A stretch of 64,000 nucleotides of DNA from positions 88,391 to 152,390 of the forward strand of contig NZ_JAWLVJ010000010.1 in assembly GCF_033100395.1 (NCBI RefSeq). Reading direction: 5' to 3'. Both the position numbers and the translations under genes were made by a program. Below the pieces are notes generated by a model. It was not told where the DNA came from. It was given only the letters and a program-made list of their open reading frames with translations, and made no database searches. How positions within the stretch are numbered: the stretch's first letter is position 1; each line of letters opens with the position of its first letter. Shown here piece after piece: positions 9,476 to 18,169 of the stretch. The stretch comes from Terasakiella sp033100395 (lineage in GTDB: Bacteria > Pseudomonadota > Alphaproteobacteria > Rhodospirillales > Terasakiellaceae).

Positions 9476-10102
9476 ATGACAAAACTTGAAATCTGTCATC
9501 TCTTCGTCTTCGTGAATAATCCCGAAGCGATTGAACAAAAGATGACAGCCCTTGGCTTTACAGAAAGCTATCGCCGTAAACACCCGGGTCAGGGTACAGA
9601 AAATATTTGTTACTGTTTTGATAACTGTTATCTGGAAGTTCTCTGGGTCAATAACCTCACAGAAACCAGATCGGATGCGGTTGCCCCGTTACAATTTGAT
9701 CAACGGGGATTTGGCAAAGGTAACCCGTTTGGCATTGCCATCCGGGATAATCAGCCCTTCCCCTTTGATCATCACCTTTATCACGCGCCGTACTTCCCCG
9801 ACGACTTCAGCCTGCCTTATGCCAAAAGCAGTGATGATCTGACCCAGCCATTTCTGTTTTTATCGCCCGGTTCCAAACGACCCGATGTTTGGGCCAAGGA
9901 TAAAAAGGTCCCGCTACAATCTTCTTTTTCAGAAATCAACAAGATTTCTGTAAGCGGCCCTGCCCTGCATGGTGATTATCTCAAAACTGATTTTCAGCTA
10001 AAATCATCAAATCACTATCAGATGGATTTAACCCTGACAGACAAAAAGGGAAAGGACGTTGCCATCCTTTCCCTTCCTGATTTTATCTTATCTAAGATTT
10101 AA
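9476..10102 (+). CDS. VOC/glyoxalase-like domain protein
   Basis: 208 residues. The N-terminal 100 residues show the beta-alpha-beta-beta-beta pattern of the VOC fold: 'EICHLFVFVNN', then a helix, then 'YCFDNCYLEVLWVN', which gives a His and a Glu where metal ligands often lie. The C-terminal half is less conserved. Substrate and activity are unknown. The gene directly follows ogt on the same strand. Its stop codon shares the tetramer TTAA with the stop of the convergent pirin gene. Confidence 0.7.
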   Translation: MTKLEICHLFVFVNNPEAIEQKMTALGFTESYRRKHPGQGTENICYCFDNCYLEVLWVNNLTETRSDAVAPLQFDQRGFGKGNPFGIAIRDNQPFPFDHHLYHAPYFPDDFSLPYAKSSDDLTQPFLFLSPGSKRPDVWAKDKKVPLQSSFSEINKISVSGPALHGDYLKTDFQLKSSNHYQMDLTLTDKKGKDVAILSLPDFILSKI

Positions 10103-10929
10103 AATTTCCCGGCACGAAAATCATCAAAAGCCTGCTGCAGTTCCTGCTGGGTATTCATCACAAACGGACCATAGCGGGCAACCGGTTCATTGATCGGATC
10201 AGCCGCCAGCAGAATAAATCTCCCGTTTTGATTTCCGGTCTGAAGCGACAGCACATCGCCATCTTCCAAAATCACCAGACGATTGGTCTCCACCGTTTCA
10301 CCATCCAGATGCAGCTTGCCTTCAAAAATATATAAGAAAGCCGTCTGCCCGGCCGGAATTGGAATATCAACCGACGCATTGGCTTCCATATCCAGATCAA
10401 TAAACAAAGGTTTGGTGACAATCTCAGAAACTGGGCCCGTCACGCCAAAGGCTTCCCCGGCGATTACTTTCAAATGGCCGATGCCTTTCAGATCGGAAGT
10501 CGGAATATCACCAGGTGCCAGATCCTGATAGCGCGGTGCCGTCATTTTCTGATCGGCAGGCAGGTTCACCCAAAGCTGAAATCCTTTCATCAGCCCATCG
10601 GTTTGTTCCGGCATTTCGCTATGAACAATACCCCGCCCGGCGGTCATCCATTGTGCCCCGCCACTTTCCAGCAAACCTTCGTTGCCGGCATTATCGCGGT
10701 GGCGCATCTTGCCATCCAACATATAAGTCACGGTCTCAAATCCACGGTGCGGATGGTCGGGAAAGCCCGCGATGTAATCCGCGCCGTCTTCTGATCCAAA
10801 GCAATCCAGCAGCAAGAACGGATCAAGGTGATCCAAAGTGGGCGTACCGATGGCACGTAACATTTTAACCCCTGCCCCATCGGAGGTGGCAATCGGGGAA
10901 ACAATTTGATCAATGGTGCGTTGTTTCAT
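10099..10929 (-). CDS. Pirin family protein (cupin)
   Basis: 276 residues from the ATG of 'MKQRTIDQIVSP', chosen because AAGGA lies 9 bases upstream; a longer in-frame reading adds 19 residues. It has the pirin pattern 'DPFLLLDCFGSEDG', then 'GFPDHPHRGFETVTYML', which carries the His ligands of the N-terminal cupin, then 'QWMTAGRGIVHSEMP'. Bacterial pirins are metal-binding double cupins, some with quercetinase activity, others implicated in redox control. The role here cannot be fixed. It converges on the VOC gene with a 4-bp overlap of stop codons. Confidence 0.9.
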   Translation of the reverse strand: MKQRTIDQIVSPIATSDGAGVKMLRAIGTPTLDHLDPFLLLDCFGSEDGADYIAGFPDHPHRGFETVTYMLDGKMRHRDNAGNEGLLESGGAQWMTAGRGIVHSEMPEQTDGLMKGFQLWVNLPADQKMTAPRYQDLAPGDIPTSDLKGIGHLKVIAGEAFGVTGPVSEIVTKPLFIDLDMEANASVDIPIPAGQTAFLYIFEGKLHLDGETVETNRLVILEDGDVLSLQTGNQNGRFILLAADPINEPVARYGPFVMNTQQELQQAFDDFRAGKF

Positions 10930-11016
10930 ATCCATCATCCTTGTTTGAATTTCACTCGTTGCAGATAAGATAAGCCTGAAATACAAAATTGATTAGACAT
11001 CCATTTGGAAACAAAG

Positions 11017-11032
11017 TGTTTCACGTGAAACA
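11017..11032. other. parS site 4 (pirin-DUF900 intergenic)
   Basis: A perfect copy of TGTTTCACGTGAAACA between the divergent pirin and hydrolase genes, about 6 kb from site 3. Confidence 0.95.
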
Positions 11033-11116
11033 GGACAAAAAGAAAAACACACATCAATACTTGCAAAAGATGTAATCGTAACTATCTACTCCCTTCATAT
11101 ACTTTGGAGGGAAAAC

Positions 11117-12106
11117 ATGTATTTTATTACAAACTATCAAATTGATGGCGACAAGAATTGGGAACCGACGGCGACAGAAAAAACGCGACCCATTACATTG
11201 GATGAAAGCGACCCCACGCCAGATCAATCAATTTATTTCTGTGAACGTACAGGCAAAGGAAAATATACGGAAATCGGCAGCCAGACTTTCCTTGAAAATC
11301 TAAGAGGGGACCTTAACCAACAAATCATTTTATATATTCATGGCTTTAACAATATGCCTGAACCAGATGTTTTTCCGCGTGCTGAAGCTTTGCAAAAACT
11401 TTTCAATGATGCTGCCGCTGCCTCAAAAGAGGATATCAGTTATGAAGTTGTTGTCTTGCTCTGGCCCTGTGATGCAAGCCTGGGAATGGCAAGAAAATAC
11501 TGGGATGATCAAAAATCCAGTGAAATGAGTTCCTTTGGTTTCAGTCGTATGCTTGAACGATTCATGGATTGGCGATCAGAAAATAACGGAACCTGTTTTC
11601 GCCCTATTAATATTTTGGCCCATTCTATGGGAAATCGGGTTTTGAGACTGACGTTAAAGAACTGGGCAAATGACAAAGGTATGCTCCCTGCCCTCTTTCG
11701 CAACATCTTCATGGTCGCCCCAGACGTTGCAAACGAAACTCTGGAAAAAGGAAATTCTGGATATTTCATCACACAAGCAGCCCGTAATGTCGCTGTTTAT
11801 TATGCCAATGATGATCTGGCCATGTCTGCCAGCAAAGTTGCCAATCTCAAAAATCGCGTTGCAACCCGAAGATTAGGTCATACAGGTCCGGAACGCATGG
11901 ACAAAGTTTCAGACAATGTTTACGCTATCGACTGTGACAATGTGAACAACAAATATGACCGCCCCAAGGGCCATAGTTATTTTCTGAAAACAAATGGTAC
12001 CAAAGGCAGTCCTGGCGTTGTTTTCAAACATATTTTCAATAGCTGCGAAACAGGACGGATTAAATGTGATCCTGTTACGCGTCGATGGGAACTTAAGAAA
12101 AAATAG
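11117..12106 (+). CDS. DUF900-type alpha/beta hydrolase
   Basis: 329 residues. 'IILYIHGFNN' (near residue 75) gives the oxyanion strand, and the nucleophile elbow is A-H-S-M-G (serine near 170), matching DUF900 hydrolases. A conserved 'VVLLWPCDA' strand lies between. The catalytic aspartate and histidine probably fall in 'NDDLAMSASK' and 'GHSYFLK'. No signal peptide is seen. The Shine-Dalgarno sequence GGAGG sits 8 bp before the ATG. The DUF4197 gene follows after eight bases and the channel gene after that, suggesting one unit. The substrate is unknown. Confidence 0.85.
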   Translation: MYFITNYQIDGDKNWEPTATEKTRPITLDESDPTPDQSIYFCERTGKGKYTEIGSQTFLENLRGDLNQQIILYIHGFNNMPEPDVFPRAEALQKLFNDAAAASKEDISYEVVVLLWPCDASLGMARKYWDDQKSSEMSSFGFSRMLERFMDWRSENNGTCFRPINILAHSMGNRVLRLTLKNWANDKGMLPALFRNIFMVAPDVANETLEKGNSGYFITQAARNVAVYYANDDLAMSASKVANLKNRVATRRLGHTGPERMDKVSDNVYAIDCDNVNNKYDRPKGHSYFLKTNGTKGSPGVVFKHIFNSCETGRIKCDPVTRRWELKKK

Positions 12107-12114
12107 GGAAGTAA

Positions 12115-12867
12115 ATGCGTTCGGTTCTTTATACATTATTTGCAGGCGGTCTCCTTTTGACGGCCCCTTCTACTCAGGCTTTTGACCTCAACAATATCGT
12201 CAATAAAGCGACTGAAGCCATCAACAAACAGACACAAAAATCAAGCGGTACCAGCCTTTCATCCCTGACAGAAAATCAAATTATCGATGGGTTGCGCGAA
12301 GCTTTGAAAGTGGGAACCGAACGCGTTGTCTCACAAATCGGGGCGGTTGATGGATATAATCTGGATCAGAATATCCATATCCCCCTGCCCGATGAACTAC
12401 AACAAGTGCAAAAACTGCTGAACAAATTTGGCCTGTCTGCCCTGGCCGATGATGTTGAGCTGCGCCTGAACCGCGCAGCAGAACAAGCTGCCCCACAGGC
12501 CAAAAACATCATCGTAAACGCCATTTCCAGCATGAGCCTGTCTGATGCCCGTGCGATCTATGACGGCCCCCAAAATGCGGCAACAGAATACTTCAAAAAA
12601 GTCTCCACCCAAAACCTTCGTTCTGCCATCCAGCCCATTGCGGAAAGCAGCCTGAAAGATGTGGGTGCCATTCAGGCCTATGACAGTTTGATGGGACAAT
12701 ATAAATCCATGCCCTTTGTGCCGGATGTCAAAGCTGATCTGGTAGATCATACAACCAGCCTCGCCATTCGGGGAATTTTCCATTATCTGGCACAGGAAGA
12801 AGCCGCTATTCGCGAAAACCCGGCAAAGCGCACCACTGAGATTTTAAAAACCGTCTTTGGTCAGTAA
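12115..12867 (+). CDS. DUF4197 exported protein
   Basis: 250 residues with a signal peptide ('LYTLFAGGLLLTAPSTQAF', cut after about residue 22). The mature part matches DUF4197: 'LTENQIIDGLREALKVGTERVV', 'IHIPLPDEL' and 'MSLSDARAIYDG'. These proteins are periplasmic, helical and of unknown function. The gene is sandwiched between the DUF900 hydrolase and the potassium channel on the same strand, with gaps of 8 and 3 bases. Confidence 0.9.
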   Translation: MRSVLYTLFAGGLLLTAPSTQAFDLNNIVNKATEAINKQTQKSSGTSLSSLTENQIIDGLREALKVGTERVVSQIGAVDGYNLDQNIHIPLPDELQQVQKLLNKFGLSALADDVELRLNRAAEQAAPQAKNIIVNAISSMSLSDARAIYDGPQNAATEYFKKVSTQNLRSAIQPIAESSLKDVGAIQAYDSLMGQYKSMPFVPDVKADLVDHTTSLAIRGIFHYLAQEEAAIRENPAKRTTEILKTVFGQ

Positions 12868-12870
12868 GCC

Positions 12871-13416
12871 ATGAATTTCCATTTTATCCGTGTCTGTTTT
12901 CGCTATCTCTCTATTTCGAAAATGGATTTTGTCAGCGTCTTTATCACCTTGGGCGGGGTAACAGCTCTGGTAATTTCGCTCTGCTCCCCCCTGCTCTTTT
13001 GGGCGGAAAACAGTCACCCGGATGCCAATATCAAGTCTTTTGCGGATGCCGTCTGGCTTTGTTTTATGATTGTCACCACCATCGGCTTTGGCGATTATTA
13101 TCCCGTCAGCCTGATCGGCCGTCTCACCGCTGTCCCCTTGGCTGCGACAGGCATCGGTGTTTTCGGAACATTGGCTGGGTATTTTGGTTCCATCATTCTG
13201 GACAAGGTGGTGCGCCAAGCTTCCACCGATATGCTGCACGAACAAAACAGACGCATTGAAGTGTTATCCAAACAAAACCAAGACCTGAACGAAACTATCA
13301 AAAATATCGCTTCAGAAAATAAAGAACTCAACCGGATGATCCTGGAACTAAATCACAAGGTCGATAAAGATACGGATGAGATCCTGGACTATCTGAAAGC
13401 GCAAAAAAATAATTAA
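12871..13416 (+). CDS. Ion-channel pore protein (Ion_trans_2 type) with coiled-coil tail
   Basis: 181 residues. A first membrane helix (about 23-47) is followed by a pore helix and the selectivity filter T-T-I-G-F-G-D (about 69-75), then a second long helix (85-110). The filter has I and F where the common sequence is TVGYGD; both occur in real potassium channels. The cytoplasmic tail from about residue 120 is a heptad-rich coiled coil that could join the four subunits. There is no voltage sensor and no RCK domain. The last gene of the DUF900-DUF4197 unit, it shares TTAA with the convergent glycosyltransferase. Confidence 0.87.
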   Translation: MNFHFIRVCFRYLSISKMDFVSVFITLGGVTALVISLCSPLLFWAENSHPDANIKSFADAVWLCFMIVTTIGFGDYYPVSLIGRLTAVPLAATGIGVFGTLAGYFGSIILDKVVRQASTDMLHEQNRRIEVLSKQNQDLNETIKNIASENKELNRMILELNHKVDKDTDEILDYLKAQKNN

Positions 13417-14381
13417 AAATCAGGCCCGGCTTTCCCCGTCTTCCCCGCCCCCGGTTTCCAATCCTGGGGGCGTTCAATCTTACCGTCCGGGGTAAAGGCA
13501 GCCAGACAGTCCCGGATGGCTTCGATCCGGCTGGCATGGGGCCAGAGTTTGGTGCGAACGTGGGAGACGAGAAAACGGTTAAACAAACCCCCATAGACTT
13601 TGCGATGGAACCGTTCTGCACGCGATATTGCGCGCTTGTAGGCATAGTCAATATAAGCCGCATTCAGGTCCGGTTTTTCCATAATCAGGAAATACATGGC
13701 CAAAACGGACTCATATCGCGATCGCCCTTTTTGTGCACTCAGACGGTCCGGTGCGGCATCTGGCAACAAGCCCACATCACCAAAGACACGGGCGCCCGGA
13801 CCATTGGCAAACAGACGTAGGAACAACATTTGATCAGGCGACACAAGACGAGGATCACATCCCCCCACCTTCTGATAAAACTTCTTTTTAAACAGCATGC
13901 AGGTGGAATTGGCCGGGTTATTGCGGATGAAAAACTTCAGACCATCTTCCATCACTTCCATCTTTGGATAAGGCGCTGCACGCGTCAACGGGTCTTCCGC
14001 GCCCTGCCATTCAAAATAAGCTGAATGCCCCCAGGCATGATCCACATTCAATTTTTCACAGGCATCAATCAGCCAGGTCGATGAATGCGGTGTCAGAAGA
14101 TCATCCCCGTCACACAACTTGATCCAGTCATGACTGGCAGCTTCTACCCCCGCATTTGTCCCCCAGGATGCCCCGAGATTTTCCTGTTCAATAATGATGG
14201 TGGTTGCATCCAAATCTTTGGTGCAGTCCTTAATCACCTGAACAGAATTATCGGTTGATCCATCATCCACAAAAATATATTCGCGGGTATCAATATCCAC
14301 CTGGGCTTCCAAGGAGCGGATGACTTCGGGGAGATATTCTTCTTTATTGAAAACGGTAATGACGTAGGAAACAGCTGTCAT
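13413..14381 (-). CDS. Family 2 glycosyltransferase
   Basis: 322 residues. The GT-A fold starts with 'VSYVITVFNKEEYLPEVIRSL'. 'FVDDGSTDNS' marks nucleotide-sugar binding (about residues 37-46), and 'LCDGDDLL' gives the metal-binding DxD (about 93-100). The C-terminal third is not diagnostic. It has no membrane segments, so it probably acts in the cytoplasm on surface polysaccharide or glycolipid. No other sugar genes adjoin it. A parS site and the rho terminator lie just upstream. Confidence 0.88.
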   Translation of the reverse strand: MTAVSYVITVFNKEEYLPEVIRSLEAQVDIDTREYIFVDDGSTDNSVQVIKDCTKDLDATTIIIEQENLGASWGTNAGVEAASHDWIKLCDGDDLLTPHSSTWLIDACEKLNVDHAWGHSAYFEWQGAEDPLTRAAPYPKMEVMEDGLKFFIRNNPANSTCMLFKKKFYQKVGGCDPRLVSPDQMLFLRLFANGPGARVFGDVGLLPDAAPDRLSAQKGRSRYESVLAMYFLIMEKPDLNAAYIDYAYKRAISRAERFHRKVYGGLFNRFLVSHVRTKLWPHASRIEAIRDCLAAFTPDGKIERPQDWKPGAGKTGKAGPDF

Positions 14382-14407
14382 AATTTTACTTCATCATTTT
14401 ACTTCAT

Positions 14408-14423
14408 CGTTTCACGTGAAACA
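14408..14423. other. parS site 5 (one mismatch)
   Basis: CGTTTCACGTGAAACA; 15 of 16 bases match the ParB site and only the outermost base differs. It lies between the rho terminator and the glycosyltransferase start. Confidence 0.9.
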
Positions 14424-14455
14424 CAAAAAGACATCCCGGCGCGATGGCCGGGATG
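14422..14455 (-). terminator. Intrinsic terminator of rho
   Basis: Reading leftward past the rho stop codon, a 9-bp perfect stem (CATCCCGGC / GCCGGGATG, loop of 6) is followed by TCTTTTTG. The downstream edge touches parS site 5. Confidence 0.8.
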
Positions 14456-14467
14456 ACTTGATCTTGA

Positions 14468-15727
14468 TTAACGAGAATTCATCGCATCGAAGAAATCATC
14501 GTTATTTTTGGAATATTTCAGCTTATCCAGCAGGAATTCCAGACCATCCGTTGTGCCCATCGGATCGAGAATACGACGCAGCACCCACATTTTGGAAAGT
14601 GTATCTTTCTCGACCAGCAGGTCTTCCTTACGGGTACCGGACTTGGTGATATCAATCGCCGGGAATGTCCGCTTATCGGCCAGTTTACGATCCATGATAA
14701 TCTCGGAGTTACCTGTCCCTTTGAATTCTTCAAAGATCACTTCGTCCATCCGTGACCCTGTATCGATCAACGCTGTAGAGATAATGGTGAGCGAGCCGCC
14801 TTCTTCAATGTTACGTGCCGCACCGAAGAAACGTTTTGGGCGTTGCAGGGCGTTTGCATCCACACCACCTGTCAGAACCTTACCGGAGGAAGGTACACAA
14901 GTGTTGTAAGCACGCGCCAGACGCGTAATAGAATCAAGCAGGATGACAACATCCTTTTTATGTTCCACCAGACGCTTGGCTTTAGAGATCACCATTTCAG
15001 CAACCTGGACGTGACGTGATGCCGGTTCGTCAAAGGTGGAGGAAATGACCTCCCCTTTTACCGAACGGTCCATGTCGGTGACCTCTTCCGGGCGTTCATC
15101 GATTAGAAGAACGATCAGGTAACATTCAGGGTGATTTTCCGCGATAGAATGCGCAATGTTTTGCAGCATTACCGTCTTACCTGTACGTGGTGGCGCAACC
15201 AAAAGCGCCCGCTGGCCTTTACCGATTGGGGAAACCAAGTCAATCACACGCGGTGTCATATCTTTGGCTTCCGGATTTTCGATCTCCATCTTGAGACGCT
15301 CATCCGGGTACAGTGGTGTCAGGTTGTCAAAATGCACACGGTGACGCGCTTTACCTGCTTCTTCAAAGTTGATGTTTTCAACCTTCAGCAAGGCAAAATA
15401 ACGTTCGCCATCTTTAGGGGAACGGATCTGACCTTCGATGGTATCGCCTGTACGCAATGAGAATTTACGCACCTGATTTGGGCTGACATAAATATCGTCC
15501 GGGCCCGGCAAATAGTTTGCTTCAGGGGAGCGCAAGAAACCGAAGCCATCCTGCAGCACTTCCAGAACACCACCGCCATAAATGGTGACGTCATTTTCAG
15601 CTAAATTTTTTAAAATCGCAAACAACAGTTCTTGCTTGCGCATGTTTCCGGCGTTTTCAATTTCCAATTCTTCGGCATAGGCCAGAAGATCAGCGGGTGA
15701 TTTTTCTTTGAGTTCTTGAAGATTCAT
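14468..15727 (-). CDS. rho: Transcription termination factor Rho
   Basis: 419 residues, the same as in E. coli. The N-terminal helix bundle and cold-shock-like RNA-binding domain ('GFGFLRSPEANYLPGPDDIYVS') are followed by the RecA-like ATPase core with Walker A 'APPRTGKT' (about 180). 'VILLDSITRLARAYN' gives Walker B and the Q-loop region follows. Rho is a hexameric RNA translocase that ends untranslated transcripts. In related genomes it stands near mnmE; here about 7.7 kb separates the two. The long A+T-rich leader upstream could hold its usual autoregulation, but I cannot show it. Confidence 0.98.
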   Translation of the reverse strand: MNLQELKEKSPADLLAYAEELEIENAGNMRKQELLFAILKNLAENDVTIYGGGVLEVLQDGFGFLRSPEANYLPGPDDIYVSPNQVRKFSLRTGDTIEGQIRSPKDGERYFALLKVENINFEEAGKARHRVHFDNLTPLYPDERLKMEIENPEAKDMTPRVIDLVSPIGKGQRALLVAPPRTGKTVMLQNIAHSIAENHPECYLIVLLIDERPEEVTDMDRSVKGEVISSTFDEPASRHVQVAEMVISKAKRLVEHKKDVVILLDSITRLARAYNTCVPSSGKVLTGGVDANALQRPKRFFGAARNIEEGGSLTIISTALIDTGSRMDEVIFEEFKGTGNSEIIMDRKLADKRTFPAIDITKSGTRKEDLLVEKDTLSKMWVLRRILDPMGTTDGLEFLLDKLKYSKNNDDFFDAMNSR

Positions 15728-16048
15728 AAGTGATCTGCAACTTGATTTGTGGGAGATAAGGTCAAATATAGTAAAGATATCGAAGCTTAAAATTCGTCTT
15801 CTTTATTGATTTATTTGATAAATTTTCAGATTTGATCGGCGTTCGAATAAGGGATGCGCCGCTTGATCCGAAAAAGATAAGGAAGGAGTTTCAAAGACAC
15901 ATCTATCATGTCTTCGAATGAAACGTATGTAGCGTAAAACCGGACTTCAAGTCAAGAGATGCAAAATTCTTTCATTTCTACTGTTGCTTTAAGGACACGC
16001 ATTCAGTTTACTATCCTTTCAAGGGAAATCCAAATAAGAGCCAGACAC
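15728..16048. other. Gene-free region between rho and a secreted-protein gene
   Basis: About 320 bp upstream of two divergent genes. It is A+T-rich in its first 110 bp (many TTTATT and AAATTT stretches), as expected for a rho leader or promoter. I found no palindrome, known operator or RNA gene in it. An in-frame start at 15959 for the rightward gene is not used, because it would bury the signal peptide. Confidence 0.5.
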
Positions 16049-16633
16049 ATGATCAAGCCACTTTCCATCGCAACAGCCTTTGTTCTTTCCGTCTTTGTTT
16101 TTGACCAGGCAAATGCCCAATCACGTTTTCAACAGATCCAGCAAGGGGTCAACGAAAGCACCGGGGGTAGTGGTGATAAATCTGAAGGTGGTGGTGTTAA
16201 CGGTGGCCGCATGGGATCTGGCCCTGCGGGGATTAACGATATTATTTTCCTCGGCAGTTTTGAGACTTATATCCCAAGCCGTAAATATAATGCGCGCCTG
16301 ACCATTTATGGGGAACCACGCAAATTCCTGCTGGGGCACCGCGCCTGTACAAAATCGCGGCGCATTCGCGATCATATCAACGCATATCTCTTTAACGAGC
16401 CGCCAGAATTAGACCGTAAAGGGCGTGCAGACACCACAGGAATGGATAAAGGTGTGCGCAAAGCGATTAAAAAAGCGCTGAAAACAAAGCTTGAATATTT
16501 CACAAGCATCTATGTTTATAATGGGTCACGTGGATTGGCAAACCCACCTAAAGAATTGGCCGATGTTTCACTGACCGATTGTGCAGGTGTAATTTCTAAA
16601 AAAGCCGATATGGATACAGCTGCTGGGAAATAG
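16049..16633 (+). CDS. Secreted protein of unknown function
   Basis: 194 residues from the ATG at 16049. That start gives a clear signal peptide ('LSIATAFVLSVFVF', cut after 'ANA' near residue 23). The mature protein begins with a glycine/serine-rich stretch (about 40-65), then a compact domain with two cysteines ('RACTKSR' and 'LTDCAG') that may form a disulphide. I do not recognise a family. It stands alone between rho and hemJ and converges on hemJ. Confidence 0.6.
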   Translation: MIKPLSIATAFVLSVFVFDQANAQSRFQQIQQGVNESTGGSGDKSEGGGVNGGRMGSGPAGINDIIFLGSFETYIPSRKYNARLTIYGEPRKFLLGHRACTKSRRIRDHINAYLFNEPPELDRKGRADTTGMDKGVRKAIKKALKTKLEYFTSIYVYNGSRGLANPPKELADVSLTDCAGVISKKADMDTAAGK

Positions 16634-16667
16634 AAAAAAGAAAGTCTGAAACTGCTTCCTCTTTTTC

Positions 16668-17102
16668 TTAAAACGGCTTCACCACCACCATGATAACCAA
16701 CAGAATCATCAAAAGCGTCGGGACTTCATTGATCATACGATAGAATTTTTCAGACTTCTGATTGTTGTCATTGAGGAAATCCTTGCGATATTTCCCCAAA
16801 AACATATGAAACACAATCATCAGAACGATACAGGTTAGCTTCACATGCAGCCAGCCCTGATCCCAGGCATCAATTTCTGCCAGCAATAAAATTCCAAAAA
16901 TCAGCGATGAAATCATCGCTGGGTTCATAATCGCGCGAAGCAAGCGCCGTTCCATCACTTTGAAGGTTTCAGACAGCTCCGATCCCACTTCTGCATTGGT
17001 GTGATACACATAAAGGCGCGGCAAATAAAATAATCCCGCCATCCATGCAATGACTGAAATGATATGTAAGGCCTTGAACCAAAGATAACTATCTTCAAAC
17101 AT
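16668..17102 (-). CDS. hemJ: HemJ, protoporphyrinogen IX oxidase
   Basis: 144 residues, the usual size. It has four hydrophobic helices and the conserved start 'WFKALHIISVIAWMAGLFYLPRL' region, which contains the haem-ligand histidine. HemJ oxidises protoporphyrinogen to protoporphyrin in the inner membrane in bacteria that lack HemY and HemG. It follows hemH by three bases on the same strand, and hemE lies upstream, so the last haem steps are encoded together. Confidence 0.93.
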   Translation of the reverse strand: MFEDSYLWFKALHIISVIAWMAGLFYLPRLYVYHTNAEVGSELSETFKVMERRLLRAIMNPAMISSLIFGILLLAEIDAWDQGWLHVKLTCIVLMIVFHMFLGKYRKDFLNDNNQKSEKFYRMINEVPTLLMILLVIMVVVKPF

Positions 17103-17105
17103 GGC

Positions 17106-18146
17106 TTATCCTTTACAAATGCAACGGCTATGTTTGTTGGGACAGATCCGTTCTTTCCCTTCTGGCAGAACACATCCTTCATTTTCGATATGATCAAAGA
17201 CCAGGTCGCTCAATCCCTTGATAAAACTTGGATGCGTCTGAACGGTCGGTGTGCGCATGTAAGACGGTACGCCATTTTTATCAGCCAGTTCTTTATATTC
17301 GATATCCAGCTCAACCAATGTTTCTGAATGTTCAGACACAAAAGCGATCGGCACAATAATCAGTGGCACTTTTTCTTTACCGGCGCGAATAATTTCATCT
17401 TCCGTATTTGGCCCAATCCATTCCAGTGGCCCCACCCGGCTTTGATAGCTCACCCACCAGTCAAGGGCAGGCAGATTAAGCTTTTTGATCACAGCCAAAG
17501 CCGTCTGTTCCACCTGCCATTGGTAAGGATCGCCGCCATCAACGATCTTTTTCGGCAGACCATGGGCAGAAAACAGAACGCGTGGCTTATCCAGAAAACA
17601 GGTTTGTTCAATTTGCGGCCAGAGTTTTTCAACAATGGCATCTACAAAACCTTCATTTGTCGGGTAACAACAGATTGTGGATGTCTTGGCTTTGATTTTC
17701 GCCTTTTTGGCGGCACGGTGCCAATCATTAATGGATGACTCACTGGTTGTTGTTGAAAATTGCGGATAAAGCGGCAGTAAAACAATGTGATCCGGTTCAA
17801 ACGCTTTTACTTTTTCTGCGCAATCATCACTCATTGGATACCAATAACGCATGGAAATAAAGGTCTGAACTTCAACTTTATTGTCAAATTTTTCAGTAAC
17901 AGACACTTTTAATGCATCGGCCTGTTTCTGGGTCATTTCCAGCAACGGTGACTTCCCGCCCAGATTTGCATAAATTTCCTGCGCAATCGGCGCACGTTTC
18001 ATGGAAATATAGCGCGCGAGCATCCAGCGAATGGGCTGCGGCGCGCCAATAATCGCCTTGTCATTAAACAAATTAAATAGGAAAGGTTCAATTGCCTCGA
18101 CACTATCCGGGCCACCTAGATTGAACAACACAATAGCGAGTTTCAT
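17106..18146 (-). CDS. hemH: Ferrochelatase
   Basis: 346 residues. It begins 'LAIVLFNLGGPDS' and carries 'LFSAHGLPKKIVDGGDPY' with the catalytic histidine, then the family's 'VPIAFVSEHSETLVELD' with the essential His-Glu. It inserts iron into protoporphyrin IX. The C-terminus has four cysteines in the last ~25 residues ('ICPNKHSRCICKG' and one before). Such a tail holds a [2Fe-2S] cluster in some ferrochelatases, including that of Caulobacter. It lies between hemE and hemJ. Confidence 0.97.
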   Translation of the reverse strand: MKLAIVLFNLGGPDSVEAIEPFLFNLFNDKAIIGAPQPIRWMLARYISMKRAPIAQEIYANLGGKSPLLEMTQKQADALKVSVTEKFDNKVEVQTFISMRYWYPMSDDCAEKVKAFEPDHIVLLPLYPQFSTTTSESSINDWHRAAKKAKIKAKTSTICCYPTNEGFVDAIVEKLWPQIEQTCFLDKPRVLFSAHGLPKKIVDGGDPYQWQVEQTALAVIKKLNLPALDWWVSYQSRVGPLEWIGPNTEDEIIRAGKEKVPLIIVPIAFVSEHSETLVELDIEYKELADKNGVPSYMRTPTVQTHPSFIKGLSDLVFDHIENEGCVLPEGKERICPNKHSRCICKG

Positions 18147-18169
18147 GATGGTCTTCCCTGCTTAAGCGT

